Below, one piece after another: positions 1 to 11,044 of a stretch of DNA of 64,000 nt. A program made the position numbers and the translations under genes. Source of the DNA: Bacteroidia bacterium (lineage in GTDB: Bacteria; Bacteroidota; Bacteroidia; J057). The stretch spans positions 1-64,000 of the forward strand of contig JALEFZ010000020.1 in assembly GCA_022760475.1 (NCBI GenBank), given 5' to 3'. Under the pieces are notes generated by a model that saw only the letters and a program-made list of their open reading frames with translations, was not told where the DNA came from and did not search any database. The stretch's first letter is position 1; every line of letters starts with the position of its first letter.

Positions 1-676
1 CGAGAAAACTGCCCTCTCAGCGAAGGCTTTTGTTCAAATTGCTTTCGTAAATATCATTTTGAACAGATGGGCCTAGATTTTTATTCAAACATGGTCTCAT
101 TCAATTTCTTTTCTTAAAAGTAGATAATAAGGGCTTAAAAAAGCCTTATTTTTATCCACGATTTTGATCAAAATCAAAAAATATTCGTTTATAATTTGAG
201 TCTCGAATATAGTAACAAGCAAAAAGTAGCCTACATAGAGGAATTATTCTAATATTAAATAATGCAGAAAAATTGCTCCCTTAAGCTGTTAGCTTGCAAC
301 TGAATGAGATAATAAAGATATTGAGGCGATACCATAAGGGATATAGTAATTAATTAAATATTCGTAAAAATTGAATTAATTTTTTAGTTTTTATTGTCAT
401 ATTTTATAAAAATCCGTTAAATCGGAATTAGCAAAAAATTCATTTAGCAACATTAAAATAGAAAATCACTCATATATGAAAATCTATTCTCCTCATTCCT
501 TTAAAGGAATTTCGAAAATCATTTGCTAAAGCAAGCAACTCCTATTGAATCTATCTTTCATTGATATATGGCGGATAAGGGATGGGATGGCTATGCCATT
601 AGGTGGTCTTTGATGCATTCCGGTTTCCGCATTTCAACAAATCCGACTAAACAATAAACACAGTAACTCATTCGCT
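1..676. other. AT-rich intergenic leader region, no gene seen
   Basis: No open frame of useful length or RNA gene is recognisable on either strand. The DNA is AT-rich and becomes more GC-balanced in the last 150 bases before the porP/sprF-like start. It presumably holds the promoter of the two-gene secretion unit that follows, but I cannot place a convincing promoter. Confidence 0.5.
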
Positions 677-1834
677 ATGAAAAAACTATACCTGATAATT
701 TTGGGCGTATGTACACTAGGGATGGCCATAAAGCAGGCCAAAGGCCAGGATGCACTCTACTCCCAATATTACTCTAATTGGCTAGGCTCTAATCCTGCGA
801 TGACTGGCAATCACGGTGGGGTAACTGTCCAATCTCTACTCAGAGATCAGTGGAGAAATGTACAGTTCAACAGGAGTCGTTTTACTACAGGCAGCATCAA
901 TGTGTCCTGGTTGGCGGCCTGTCTCAGAAGCGGAGTAGGATTTTATTACAACTACAATGCTGAAGGGGAAGGCAACCTGACTACAACCAATTATGGACTA
1001 AGCTACGCCTATGTGGCTACCCTGACCCCGGATTACTCAAATTATTATTCAGACTTGAGATTCGGCATTTCTATTGGAGAAGGCATTCGCAGGATCAACT
1101 GGGACAACCTCGTTTTTGTAGGCCAGCTAGACCCCTTCTTTGGCATCATTAGGCCACAAAACCTACCCCCAGAGATCATCAATAGTGGATTTCTCCGCTA
1201 CATTGATATGTCTTCAGGTATCGCTTACCAGATTTACAACAATGCAAACTCTACGGGCCTGAGGCTCGGAATAGCAGCTCATCACCTGAATAAGCCGGAG
1301 GCTTCATTGCTAGGAAATTCTCCAATCCTGCCTTGGCGTTGGACAGCCCATGGTTCACTGGTATTTGAGGAATTTGGGGGTTACCCAAGGCTGTCCATCG
1401 TTCCTGGGTTCAAAGTGGACTGGCAAAAAAGTGCTACGGTACCCGGACTATTTGAGACCAACCCAGATGCATTTACCTATCGATCAATCAATGCAGGGGT
1501 CCTTCTTTCCAATACTCCTCAGGTTGGTGATGCCAATTCCAATGGAATTTATGGAGGTATCTGGTATCACAACAGAAATCCCTTTCCTGACGGACAAAAT
1601 ACCAGTTCCTTGATTGGAATGTTTGGAGTCATCTTCAAAAGAGAAGGGGTCAACTACAATGTGGGGCTTAGCACGGACTATTATTTCCAAGGCGCTGGTA
1701 GCAACTCTGGCGTAGCAGCAGAAATTTCTTTGACGGTCAATTGGCCTTATGCTGGTTCCAACATCTGCCCAGCTCCCGGTAAGCGCTCTTGTGTTCCCAA
1801 CAAAAGTAAATACCCTCTCCCCGTTAATTTCTGA
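677..1834 (+). CDS. PorP/SprF family type IX secretion outer-membrane protein
   Basis: A 385-residue protein of the PorP/SprF family, beta-barrel outer-membrane proteins that work with the type IX secretion system and help attach or export a cognate large adhesin. It has a signal peptide (residues 1-23, ending AKGQ), then the family's characteristic start DALYSQYYSNWLGSNPAMTG, matching the usual 'YxxxxxNPAxTG' opening. Alternating aromatic beta strands fill the rest. Length is a little above the typical 300-350. It lies 67 bases upstream of the giant PKD protein and is probably cotranscribed with it, as in the sprF-sprB arrangement of gliding Bacteroidota. The family call is firm; the pairing with the downstream protein is inferred from position. 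Confidence 0.93.
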   Translation: MKKLYLIILGVCTLGMAIKQAKGQDALYSQYYSNWLGSNPAMTGNHGGVTVQSLLRDQWRNVQFNRSRFTTGSINVSWLAACLRSGVGFYYNYNAEGEGNLTTTNYGLSYAYVATLTPDYSNYYSDLRFGISIGEGIRRINWDNLVFVGQLDPFFGIIRPQNLPPEIINSGFLRYIDMSSGIAYQIYNNANSTGLRLGIAAHHLNKPEASLLGNSPILPWRWTAHGSLVFEEFGGYPRLSIVPGFKVDWQKSATVPGLFETNPDAFTYRSINAGVLLSNTPQVGDANSNGIYGGIWYHNRNPFPDGQNTSSLIGMFGVIFKREGVNYNVGLSTDYYFQGAGSNSGVAAEISLTVNWPYAGSNICPAPGKRSCVPNKSKYPLPVNF

Positions 1835-1901
1835 TCCCAAATAAGGAAAGATAACATTGGACTGAATTCCCAAATAAAACCAAAACAAAAACGCAGTAAT
1901 A

Positions 1902-4900
1902 GTGAAAAGAATAATTACGCTACTAATATTTTCCCTTATGGGATGGCTGGGCCTTCAGGCTCAGACTGCCTGTGACTCCGTCCAGGCAAATGTCAACCTG
2001 GACTCCGTCTGTATAGGTGAGCCCATGGTTTTTACCGTTGAACTGGACTCCGGTTTCTTTCAGGGAATCGATAGCATCATATGGGATTTTGGTGATGGGA
2101 CTTCATCCAATAGCCTCGCTGTATCCCAAACCTATACGTTCATTGGCAATTATAATGTCCAGGTGCAGATTTACCTGAATGACTCTACCAATCCTTGTTT
2201 ACAGACCATCCCCGTGGTGGTGAAGGATGTCCCCCAGGTGAACATCAGTTTTGATACCCTCCGAGGCTGTTTGCCCTTTATTCCTCTCATTACCAATAAT
2301 ACTTTTTCAGGCCCTCCAGGTACCGCACCAAGCTATACCTGGATGATTAGCGGAGGTACTCAGGGTTCGCATTGGGACTTTTTGCCTGGAAGCAATGTCA
2401 ACAGTCCAGCACCTTCCATTCAATTTGATTCTACAGGCTTCTATAACCTGGAAGTTCTTGTGGCCAATGATTGTGATACCATCCTACAATGCTTCCAGGT
2501 GGAAGTTTTGACGCTGGGTGTCGCCAGTTTGAGTATCCCGGTAGATACGGTTTGCTTTGGAACGCCCGTCAGCTTTGACTTTAGCAGCAGTTTCATGTCT
2601 ACGACAGTATTGAATACAGGAGCAGGCACTTTCAACAATCCCATTAGTCCATTGGTATTCTCCAACTACAATCCAGGAGCTTATAATGTGAGCTTTACCT
2701 CCACCAATGCATGTGGAGTAAGTACTGTAACAGGCAGGGTTGTGGTTCAGGATGTCCCGACGGCAGGGCTTTCCCTAAGTTCGGACAGAATCTGTGAAGG
2801 AGAGTCGGTAATTTTCACACTGAATGGAGGCTATCCCGGCACAGACAGTACCCTGACGATCACAGGATTTGATACCCTTACCAACAACCTAAATGGATCT
2901 TTTACCAGAACCTTTGGCAGTGGAACGGCAGGCACCTACATCATTACTTATCGCATTGAAAATGCATGTGGAATTGATGAAGCAAGGGACACCCTCACCA
3001 TCATTGCTCCACCTGCACCAACCTTGCTTAGAAGTCAAGGAGTCATTTGTGTGGATAGCTGCATTACCTTTTCCTATACGGATACCTCTGCCAATCCTGG
3101 ACTCGTTTCCAGTTGGATTTTGATTACTCCAAGAAATGACACCATTGACTTCACAGGCCAAGGAAACAGTTTTACCTACTGTGGTGGAGATACCGCAGGT
3201 ACCTATCGGGTGTCTTTGACTACAGAAAACGAGTGTGATACCATCATAAGGGGAACGACCTTCACGGTAGACGGCCCCCCAGTTGCGGCCGTAACTCCAA
3301 GAACTGTCTTCTTTGGTAGTTGTACCACAACTCCTATCCCTTCAGCTGCAAATGATCCATTCCTTTTCATAAACTGTAGTGCAGGTCTTCCTTCCTGGCC
3401 TGTATGTTTATTTATTGATGGTTTCGTGTCAAGTCCCAACCTGGTGTATGTCTACACCATTGAAAATGAAACTGATGGGGTAACACTTGTAGACACGGCT
3501 CTGACGGCCAATTACATTTATGCCTTCGACATTGGGGATGTTTACAATGTAACACTTACTGTAATTGATCAGACCTCAGGCTGTCAGGACACATGGGGAC
3601 CTGGAACCTTCACTTATCAAGCAACTCCTGAATTGGACATTGACCCCCTTACCCCAACTACCGTCTGTGAAGGCGATACCGTTTCTATAGAAATTAACCT
3701 GACATCTGCTCAGATCACCATTCTGGATGAGATCATCCTGGACTGGGGAGATGGCAAGAGAATCTTTATCGGAGATTCAAGCATGGTCAATGATACTACG
3801 GGGCGCTTTACAGCATTTAATCCCTTGGTGGATACCTTCATCTTTGGCCCCTTGGTTACCGATACCGTCTTCCACCACACCTACAATGTAGATGAAGATT
3901 CCAGTTATGTCTGCGCACCCAATACCCTTGTAACCAGGTACACCATCACAGGTACGGGTTACAATGTTTGTGGAGACAATACCGCCACCAATGAGCAGAA
4001 CATCAGCATTATTCCTTCCCCGGACATTACAGCGACACCACAAAGGGCCTGTGTGACGGACTCAATCATCTGCTTTGATGTAGATATTTGTCCTTTCCCA
4101 GGAAACTACATTGCGGATTCAGTGGTGCAGGTTTATTTGTATCCAAATTATGGGCAATTCAGTACCCAACGCATTGACATCACCCTGCCATATATTGTGG
4201 GTGGGCAAAGGTCTTTCTGCTTCAATTATGATAGCCTGGACTTTGGAACGCTTGCACCAGGGGTACAACTTCCCCCTGGAAATTATACTGCTGGCGTACT
4301 CATGACGGTAGACTGTGGGGAGAAATTTGTAACCTTCCCTTACACCATAGTAGATCAGGTCAATCCTCAATTTACCGTTAACCTGGACAGCGCGAATAAC
4401 TGTCTGCCACAAACGGTATCATTTGTAAATACATCCTCATCCATTGGTTCAGCTCCCTTAACTTACGCCTGGACCATCAATGGACAGACGGGCAGCAACC
4501 TGCCTATATGGGAATTCCTGAATGGGACAAGCCCCACAGATGCTGAGCCGGTTGTAAGGTTCAATGCCCCTGGGGATTATCAAATGATTGTAGAGATTAC
4601 AGGTTCTTGTGATGTAGCCCTTGATACCTTTGACATTCAGGTCTTTGGACCTCCAAATGTAGGTTTGACTGTGGCTCCTGACACGATTTGTCTTGGAGAG
4701 GTCGTGGTATTCGACACTACTTCCATTTTTACCAATACCACCAGTACCATCACCTTCACCACAGGACCAGAGAACCTAATTCCACCCATAAATTTCCCAT
4801 TGACCTATACCTATCCTGCCGCGGGTGAATTCACGGCAAAAATTGTTGAGTCCAATGTCTGTGGGGTTGATTCTGCTGAAGTTCCGATAGTGGTCAAGGA

Positions 4901-7900
4901 TACCCTGCAACCCTTCCTGGTATTTGATACGCTGATGGGATGTGTTCCTTTTGATGTCAGTACGACCAATGGAACCTTCGTCAGCCAGGGAGAAAATCCG
5001 ATTTTCCGATGGACGGTAGATAGCAGTACAGTAGGTCAGTTTCCTGATTGGCAATATGTCTCTGGTGATTCTGCCAGTGCCTCACCAAGATTCAGGTTTA
5101 ATACTCCTGGAGATTATGTGGTTCGTCTTCAGATTTTTGGGGAATGTGATACCCTTGATTTTGTAGATACAGTAAGGGCTATGACAAGTCCTGGCGGCTC
5201 ATTAACCCCTGACAACTCAACTATATGTTTGGGTAGTTGTGTAGACTTTACCATCAGTTCTGATACCTTTACCAATGCGCTGGATATTGGCACGCTGATT
5301 TCCGGTGATGGGCAGACGGTGGACAGCCTAAATGGAACCTTTACATTCTGCTACAATACCCCAGGCGTCTTCACCCCAAGCTACACCATTAGCAATGTAT
5401 GTGGATCTGATGTCAGTACAGCCACCGTTACGGTGAATGACGAAATACAGGACAGTGTGAGCATTACGCCACTTGGAGAATGTGTTCCATTCCTCGTTGA
5501 TGTGGTAAATAATACCAATATCCGACAGGGTACTCCCCTATTCTACCTGTGGGAGGTAAGTGGAACCCTGGCTGATGGCATCACGCCTGCGAGTTTTGGG
5601 TCTTCATGGAGATTCCAGTCGGGATCCTTTGCAAGTGCAGTCCCTAGGTTCCAGATTTTGGAGGCGGGTACCTTTGAAGTTTGCGTTACAGTAATTGGTA
5701 CCTGTGATACCCTGAGAAGTTGCCAAATAATAGAAGCAAGAGATGTCCCAATGATCACGTTGAATCCTACGGACACCATCTGTGTAAATAGCAGCTTGCT
5801 ATTCACGGCAACTTCCGCCCCCAACAATGCCAATGAAACCAACACCTGGACTCCCATCCTTTCAGGCCTCTTTGCACAGTTGCCTGTACCCACAGCTTCA
5901 CTACCCGGCACGATTTCATTTACTTATGATAATCCAGGTGTTTTTGTAGCCCAATACACAGAAACCAATGTCTGTGGATCTGATGCGGCAGCTGTAACAG
6001 TTGTGGTCAATGATACCATCCATGAAGATGTTACCCAGGATGTAACTGAGGGTTGTACCCAGTTTGTGGTAAACTTCACCAATAATAGCTTTGCCATCCA
6101 GGATTCTATTTTAGATTTTGACTGGCAGGTCTTCCCAGACAATGGAATCAGTTTTGTATCCGGAACAGACAGCTTCGACAGATCCGTCTCTATCCAGTTT
6201 GACAGCATAGGTGAATATGTGGTCAGCTTGGTGATGGAAAATGAATGTGATACGGATACCCTTTTCTTTGATGTAACTTCAAGAAGGGCACCGAATATTA
6301 GCCTGACTCCGCTTCGTGATACCATCTGTGTGGGAAGCTGCATCGACTTCAGTTGGATGATGGATTCCACAAATGCGGTAGATTTTATCACTTTCTTTGA
6401 TGGTCAAGGCAATCAGTTATCAAATCCGGGCAATCCCATAAACGTTTGTTATCCCAACCCGGGAGAATATGTCGTCTTCATAGTTGATTCTAACCAATGT
6501 GGTGTCGACACAGCCTTTGCCAACCTTGTGGTCAATGATAGCATCACCGAAGATGTGGTGCCGGATACCCTTGAGGGTTGTACTCCATTTGTGGTTAATT
6601 TTATTAACAACAGTTTTGCCCTTCAGGACTCTATCCTGAACTTAAATTGGAGCATTAGCCCGGCGACCGGAGCTACTTTCGAGCCTGGCTATACCGCCAA
6701 CAGCAGGTCTATGGCCATCAGATTTACCGATATCGGAGTCTATCAGGTGCAGTTGGTCATGAGTAACCAATGTGATGTCGATACCCTGAATTTTGAGGTT
6801 ATTTCCAGGGGTGCTCCGAATATCAACCTTAGCCCGGTGATTGATACGGTATGTGTTACGGGTTGTGTGGACTTCAACTGGACCATTGATTCTACCAATG
6901 CTACAGACTTTATTAGCTTCTTTGATGGTCAGGGCAATGTATTCAGCCCACCAAACAACCCACAAAACATTTGCTACCCAACTCCAGGTAGCTTCATTCC
7001 CTTTATTGTTGATTCAAATGTATGTGGGGTAGATACCGCCTTCTCAAGTATCGTGGTCAATGACAGCATCACCGAAGATGTGGTGCCAGATACCCTTGAG
7101 GGATGTACCCCATTTGTGGTCAACTTTGTCAACAATAGTTTCGCCCTTCAGGATTCTATCCTCAACTTCGAATGGAGCGTCAATCCAATGGCTGGTGCCA
7201 CCTTCGAACCCGGCTATACTGCCAACAGCAGGTCTATGGCCATTCGATTCTCCGACATTGGCAACTTCCAGGTGCAGTTGATCATGAGTAACCAATGTGA
7301 TGTCGATACCCTCACATTTGAAGTTATCTCAAGAGGGGCTCCGGATATCAACCTCAGCCCGGTGATAGATACCGTATGTGTTACGGGTTGTCTGGACTTC
7401 AACTGGACCATTGATTCTACCAATGCGACGGACTTTATCAGCTTCTTTGATGGCCAGGGCAATGTATTCAGCCCACCCAACAATCCACAAAACATCTGCT
7501 ACCCAACTCCGGGTACATTCATTCCCTTCATTGTGGATTCAAATGTGTGTGGGGTAGATACCGCCTTCTCAAGTATCGTGGTCAATGATTCCATACATGA
7601 GGATGTATTTCCCGATACCACAGCGGGTTGTGCTCCATTTGCAGTCAATTTCACCAACAACTCATTCGTCTTACAGGGAGTCATTGATTCTGTGAGTTGG
7701 ACTGTAGACGGTGATCCAACTCATTATACCTTCACAGGAGGAACTTCCAATACCTCCCAAGCTCCTCAGATCAACTTCAATTACCCAAGAGATTACCTGG
7801 TCTGTGTGCTCATGTACAATGAGTGTGATATTGACAGCCTTTGCTTCAACATCAGCGCGGCTGAGGCTCCAGATATTCAGCTGAATAGTTCGCAGGATAC

Positions 7901-10900
7901 ACTTTGTGTGGGAAATTGCCTCGACTTCACTTACATCCTTAGGGGAGTTACGGGAGATTCCACCAATGCAAATGATTCCATTGTCTTCAACTCGGGGCAG
8001 CCAGGATTCATTTCGCTGATCAATCCTGCAGATTCCTTCCAGGTATGTTATCCGGATCCCGGCACATATACCGCCATGATTGAGGTCTATAACATCTGTG
8101 GAGCCGATACCGAAACGGTCATTATCCAGGTTACTGACAGCATCCAGCCCGCAGTTTCTTTGGACGTCAATGATGGTTGTGTGCCATTTACAGTCAATAC
8201 CACCAATACATCAAATGTCCCATTTGGAAATGGACCTACATTCGCATGGACAATCAATGGATTGACAAGTGATCCAGTAAACTGGACTTTGGTCAACCCA
8301 ACTGATGCAGAACCTGTTATCAACTTCATCAGTCCAGGCAATTATGAGGTCTGTGTTACCATATTTGGGGATTGTGATACCCTAACAGTTTGTGATTCGG
8401 TCATTGCAAGAGGAGCGCCAAACATTGGATTGATCCCGGCACTGGATACCATATGTGTAACAAACTGTGCCCAGTACATCTGGACTTTGAACAATACCAA
8501 TGCTAACAATAGCATCTCATTCGATGATGGAATGGGAGGAATCCTGAGCAATCCTTCGGATACCTTCGATGTCTGCTACAATACGCCAGGCAGTTTCCAG
8601 CCTTTCATTGAAGTTTCAAATGTTTGTGGGGTCGACACCGCTTTTGTTGACTTGATTGTCAATGATACCATTACTGAAAACGTAATGCCAGATACAACTG
8701 CGGGCTGTATTCCATTTACCATTGGATTCACCAACAACAGCTCGGTAAACCAGGGCAGCATTGATTCCTATGAATGGAGTGTTACGAGCAGCACACCAGG
8801 TGGCTTTAGCTTCATCCCTACAAATGGAAACACAAGTGCTGCGCCTCAGATTCAGTTTACTGAAGCCAAAGCCTATGAGGTTCAGTTGATCATGAACAAT
8901 GACTGTGATAGCGATACACTCAGCTTCCTGATTGAGGGCAGGGGTGCTCCTACTGTAGATCTCTTGCCATCGGATACCACCATTTGCATCGATGAAAGCA
9001 TCCTGTTTGACTGGGCCATACAAACCACCAACTCCATTGATTCCTTGACCTTCTTCGATGGATTGGGCAACGTCTTTCCGAATCCTGGAGCCAATGATCG
9101 CTTGGTGGACTTTGACCAGGTTGGGAATTACACCCCAAGGGTACAGATTGAAAATGTATGTGGAATTGCCATCGACAGTTCAAATGTAGAAGTAAGGCCA
9201 TTGCCAGTGGTGAGTGCAGGTCCTGACCTGGAAATCTGTTCGGCAGATGGTTGCATCAACATCACAGGCATTAGTCCTGCAGGCGGAGTATTCAGGGGAT
9301 TGGGAATTACTGATAGCCTTTTGGGGACATTTTGCCCTGAAATTGTGCTAGCCGGAACCTACGAAGTCATTTACAGTTTCAATGATGGATTGTGTACCGG
9401 TTCTGATACCATGAGCATTACAGTATTCCCATCACCCAAGGCGGCATTCGCAATCGTAGATGGAGACAGCGTGTGTGGCGCTCCTGCCACCTTTAGCCTG
9501 CTCAACCTGTCTACCGAAGCTGTGGATTACAGCTGGGACTTTGGCAATGGCACACCTGCTAACTCCACAGACAGAGATCCCCAGGTAGAATTTACCGCAG
9601 TTGGTAGCTATCCGATTATCCTGAGCATTTCGGATTCTAATGGATGTACAGCCGAGGCCAGGGATACTGCATTTGTCATTCCTCAGCCCGAAGCAAGGCT
9701 AGAAGTAGTGCCTACTGAGGGTTGTGCCCCGCTAGAGGTAACCTTTATCAACCTGTCTACGGATGCGACTACGGCCATTCTGGATGTTGATATTTCGGAT
9801 AATCAGCCGGGCGTACCCATAGGAAACTCGCTTTCCTTCAATTACATCGAACCGATGATGTACACAGCCAGGTTGATTGTGGGATACGAGAATTTCTGTT
9901 TCGATACCTTAGAGGTCATGATTGATGCCGCTGGAGGAACGCTTGCTGACTTTGAGACCATTTTGACTGGAGATTCTTGCGCAGGTCCGCTGAATGCCCG
10001 ATTTGTGAATAATTCGACTGATGCAGTGGCTTATCTGTGGGACTTTGGTGTAAGCCCTCAGGAAACCTCTACAGATGAAAATCCAAGTTTTTCCTATACC
10101 GACATTGGTGAATATGTTGTAACGCTGGTTACCTTCCACCAATTTGGTTGTACGGATACTGCCAGAGATACCATTAACATTTACCCACAACCTGAAGCCC
10201 TATTTGCCCAGGATACCGTGGGTTGTCAACCGCTTACCGTGAACTTCAGGTCTTTGAGCAATGACAATGTTACATCTTGGCTATGGGACTTCGGAAATGG
10301 CGATTCTTCTACCGAGGCCAATCCTGCCTACGTATTTGAAGAAGAAGGCTCCTACAACATTACCTTGACAGTAGGTTATAATGAGGTATGTTTTGATGAG
10401 TTGACAGGCTTCAATCAGGTTACGGTAAGGCCGACACCTACTGCCGCCTTCATTGCAAGTGATACCGCCACCAATGGGGTGAACACAGGCACCATCAGCT
10501 TTACCAACCTGTCCACACCGCTTGAAGGCTTGCGATACTTCTGGAATTTTGGAGATCCATCTTCCAATAACAATACGTCTATTTCCAGAAATCCAAGCCA
10601 TACCTATGAGGTTGACCAGGATTACAACGTAAGTTTGATCGTGGTAAACGAATTTGGATGTAGGGATACTACAATTGATGTGGTGAATCCAGAAGGATTT
10701 GGAGACCTGTTTATCCCCAATGCCTTCATTCCAAGGTCAGGAGACCCCTATCACAATATATTCCAACCAATCGGTGTAGGCTTGCGAGAATTCCACATTC
10801 AGGTCTTTGATCCACTGGGAGAATTGATCTGGGAATCAACAGCCCTGGAAAATGGAAAGCCTTCCGAATGGTGGGATGGCACGAAGAATGGAGTGCTCAT

Positions 10901-11027
10901 GAGCCCGGATGCCTACATGTGGGTGGTCAAGCGAGCAGTCTTCCAGAGTGGAAGAAGGTGGGATGGAATGATTTATGAAAGTTGGCAGAAACCTTCGAGA
11001 TACGGAACTGTTACCCTGATTGACTAA
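1902..11027 (+). CDS. Giant PKD-repeat cell-surface protein with gliding-motility type (T9SS type B) C-terminal domain
   Basis: A 3041-residue secreted protein starting at GTG. Signal peptide is residues 1-21 (ends LGLQAQ). The first PKD domain follows (DFGDGTSSN). Most of the protein is a run of Ig-like/PKD modules about 175 residues long, each with a recurrent D-T-I/V-C-V start and a conserved N-x-CG-V/I-D segment; the paired Cys suggest disulphides. Four classical PKD domains with WDFG-type motifs lie in the last 650 residues. The C-terminus, from GDLFIPNAFIP through FDPLGELIW to WWDGTKNG, is the gliding-motility-associated C-terminal domain that targets proteins to the T9SS and to a PorP/SprF partner. 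It is likely a SprB-like surface adhesin. Two adjacent modules near the middle are almost identical in DNA. Confidence 0.93.
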   Translation: MKRIITLLIFSLMGWLGLQAQTACDSVQANVNLDSVCIGEPMVFTVELDSGFFQGIDSIIWDFGDGTSSNSLAVSQTYTFIGNYNVQVQIYLNDSTNPCLQTIPVVVKDVPQVNISFDTLRGCLPFIPLITNNTFSGPPGTAPSYTWMISGGTQGSHWDFLPGSNVNSPAPSIQFDSTGFYNLEVLVANDCDTILQCFQVEVLTLGVASLSIPVDTVCFGTPVSFDFSSSFMSTTVLNTGAGTFNNPISPLVFSNYNPGAYNVSFTSTNACGVSTVTGRVVVQDVPTAGLSLSSDRICEGESVIFTLNGGYPGTDSTLTITGFDTLTNNLNGSFTRTFGSGTAGTYIITYRIENACGIDEARDTLTIIAPPAPTLLRSQGVICVDSCITFSYTDTSANPGLVSSWILITPRNDTIDFTGQGNSFTYCGGDTAGTYRVSLTTENECDTIIRGTTFTVDGPPVAAVTPRTVFFGSCTTTPIPSAANDPFLFINCSAGLPSWPVCLFIDGFVSSPNLVYVYTIENETDGVTLVDTALTANYIYAFDIGDVYNVTLTVIDQTSGCQDTWGPGTFTYQATPELDIDPLTPTTVCEGDTVSIEINLTSAQITILDEIILDWGDGKRIFIGDSSMVNDTTGRFTAFNPLVDTFIFGPLVTDTVFHHTYNVDEDSSYVCAPNTLVTRYTITGTGYNVCGDNTATNEQNISIIPSPDITATPQRACVTDSIICFDVDICPFPGNYIADSVVQVYLYPNYGQFSTQRIDITLPYIVGGQRSFCFNYDSLDFGTLAPGVQLPPGNYTAGVLMTVDCGEKFVTFPYTIVDQVNPQFTVNLDSANNCLPQTVSFVNTSSSIGSAPLTYAWTINGQTGSNLPIWEFLNGTSPTDAEPVVRFNAPGDYQMIVEITGSCDVALDTFDIQVFGPPNVGLTVAPDTICLGEVVVFDTTSIFTNTTSTITFTTGPENLIPPINFPLTYTYPAAGEFTAKIVESNVCGVDSAEVPIVVKDTLQPFLVFDTLMGCVPFDVSTTNGTFVSQGENPIFRWTVDSSTVGQFPDWQYVSGDSASASPRFRFNTPGDYVVRLQIFGECDTLDFVDTVRAMTSPGGSLTPDNSTICLGSCVDFTISSDTFTNALDIGTLISGDGQTVDSLNGTFTFCYNTPGVFTPSYTISNVCGSDVSTATVTVNDEIQDSVSITPLGECVPFLVDVVNNTNIRQGTPLFYLWEVSGTLADGITPASFGSSWRFQSGSFASAVPRFQILEAGTFEVCVTVIGTCDTLRSCQIIEARDVPMITLNPTDTICVNSSLLFTATSAPNNANETNTWTPILSGLFAQLPVPTASLPGTISFTYDNPGVFVAQYTETNVCGSDAAAVTVVVNDTIHEDVTQDVTEGCTQFVVNFTNNSFAIQDSILDFDWQVFPDNGISFVSGTDSFDRSVSIQFDSIGEYVVSLVMENECDTDTLFFDVTSRRAPNISLTPLRDTICVGSCIDFSWMMDSTNAVDFITFFDGQGNQLSNPGNPINVCYPNPGEYVVFIVDSNQCGVDTAFANLVVNDSITEDVVPDTLEGCTPFVVNFINNSFALQDSILNLNWSISPATGATFEPGYTANSRSMAIRFTDIGVYQVQLVMSNQCDVDTLNFEVISRGAPNINLSPVIDTVCVTGCVDFNWTIDSTNATDFISFFDGQGNVFSPPNNPQNICYPTPGSFIPFIVDSNVCGVDTAFSSIVVNDSITEDVVPDTLEGCTPFVVNFVNNSFALQDSILNFEWSVNPMAGATFEPGYTANSRSMAIRFSDIGNFQVQLIMSNQCDVDTLTFEVISRGAPDINLSPVIDTVCVTGCLDFNWTIDSTNATDFISFFDGQGNVFSPPNNPQNICYPTPGTFIPFIVDSNVCGVDTAFSSIVVNDSIHEDVFPDTTAGCAPFAVNFTNNSFVLQGVIDSVSWTVDGDPTHYTFTGGTSNTSQAPQINFNYPRDYLVCVLMYNECDIDSLCFNISAAEAPDIQLNSSQDTLCVGNCLDFTYILRGVTGDSTNANDSIVFNSGQPGFISLINPADSFQVCYPDPGTYTAMIEVYNICGADTETVIIQVTDSIQPAVSLDVNDGCVPFTVNTTNTSNVPFGNGPTFAWTINGLTSDPVNWTLVNPTDAEPVINFISPGNYEVCVTIFGDCDTLTVCDSVIARGAPNIGLIPALDTICVTNCAQYIWTLNNTNANNSISFDDGMGGILSNPSDTFDVCYNTPGSFQPFIEVSNVCGVDTAFVDLIVNDTITENVMPDTTAGCIPFTIGFTNNSSVNQGSIDSYEWSVTSSTPGGFSFIPTNGNTSAAPQIQFTEAKAYEVQLIMNNDCDSDTLSFLIEGRGAPTVDLLPSDTTICIDESILFDWAIQTTNSIDSLTFFDGLGNVFPNPGANDRLVDFDQVGNYTPRVQIENVCGIAIDSSNVEVRPLPVVSAGPDLEICSADGCINITGISPAGGVFRGLGITDSLLGTFCPEIVLAGTYEVIYSFNDGLCTGSDTMSITVFPSPKAAFAIVDGDSVCGAPATFSLLNLSTEAVDYSWDFGNGTPANSTDRDPQVEFTAVGSYPIILSISDSNGCTAEARDTAFVIPQPEARLEVVPTEGCAPLEVTFINLSTDATTAILDVDISDNQPGVPIGNSLSFNYIEPMMYTARLIVGYENFCFDTLEVMIDAAGGTLADFETILTGDSCAGPLNARFVNNSTDAVAYLWDFGVSPQETSTDENPSFSYTDIGEYVVTLVTFHQFGCTDTARDTINIYPQPEALFAQDTVGCQPLTVNFRSLSNDNVTSWLWDFGNGDSSTEANPAYVFEEEGSYNITLTVGYNEVCFDELTGFNQVTVRPTPTAAFIASDTATNGVNTGTISFTNLSTPLEGLRYFWNFGDPSSNNNTSISRNPSHTYEVDQDYNVSLIVVNEFGCRDTTIDVVNPEGFGDLFIPNAFIPRSGDPYHNIFQPIGVGLREFHIQVFDPLGELIWESTALENGKPSEWWDGTKNGVLMSPDAYMWVVKRAVFQSGRRWDGMIYESWQKPSRYGTVTLID
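6532..7581 (+). repeat. Near-identical 525-bp tandem duplication inside the giant PKD gene
   Basis: Two consecutive 525-bp (175-residue) units. Landmarks recur at exactly 525-bp spacing: GCATCACCGAAGATGTGGTG begins at 6541 and 7066, and the homologous but diverged position is at 7591. The GGxCTCC...GTGATxGATAC segment, and the long stretch encoding FNWTIDSTNATDFISFFDGQ, are nearly the same in both units, with mostly silent changes. Neighbouring modules are clearly homologous but much more diverged, so this copy pair is recent or kept alike by gene conversion. Confidence 0.85.
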
Positions 11028-11044
11028 ACAGTTGACATAGAAGA

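Noticed and set aside
148-160. TTATCCACG as a DnaA box marking an origin
   Set aside because: A single near match with no cluster, no dnaA or origin-linked genes, and no AT-rich unwinding pattern.
5543-9201. Several long minus-strand frames opposite the giant PKD gene
   Set aside because: They are antisense frames produced by the biased Asp/Thr/Val-rich codons of the repeats and have no protein-like features.
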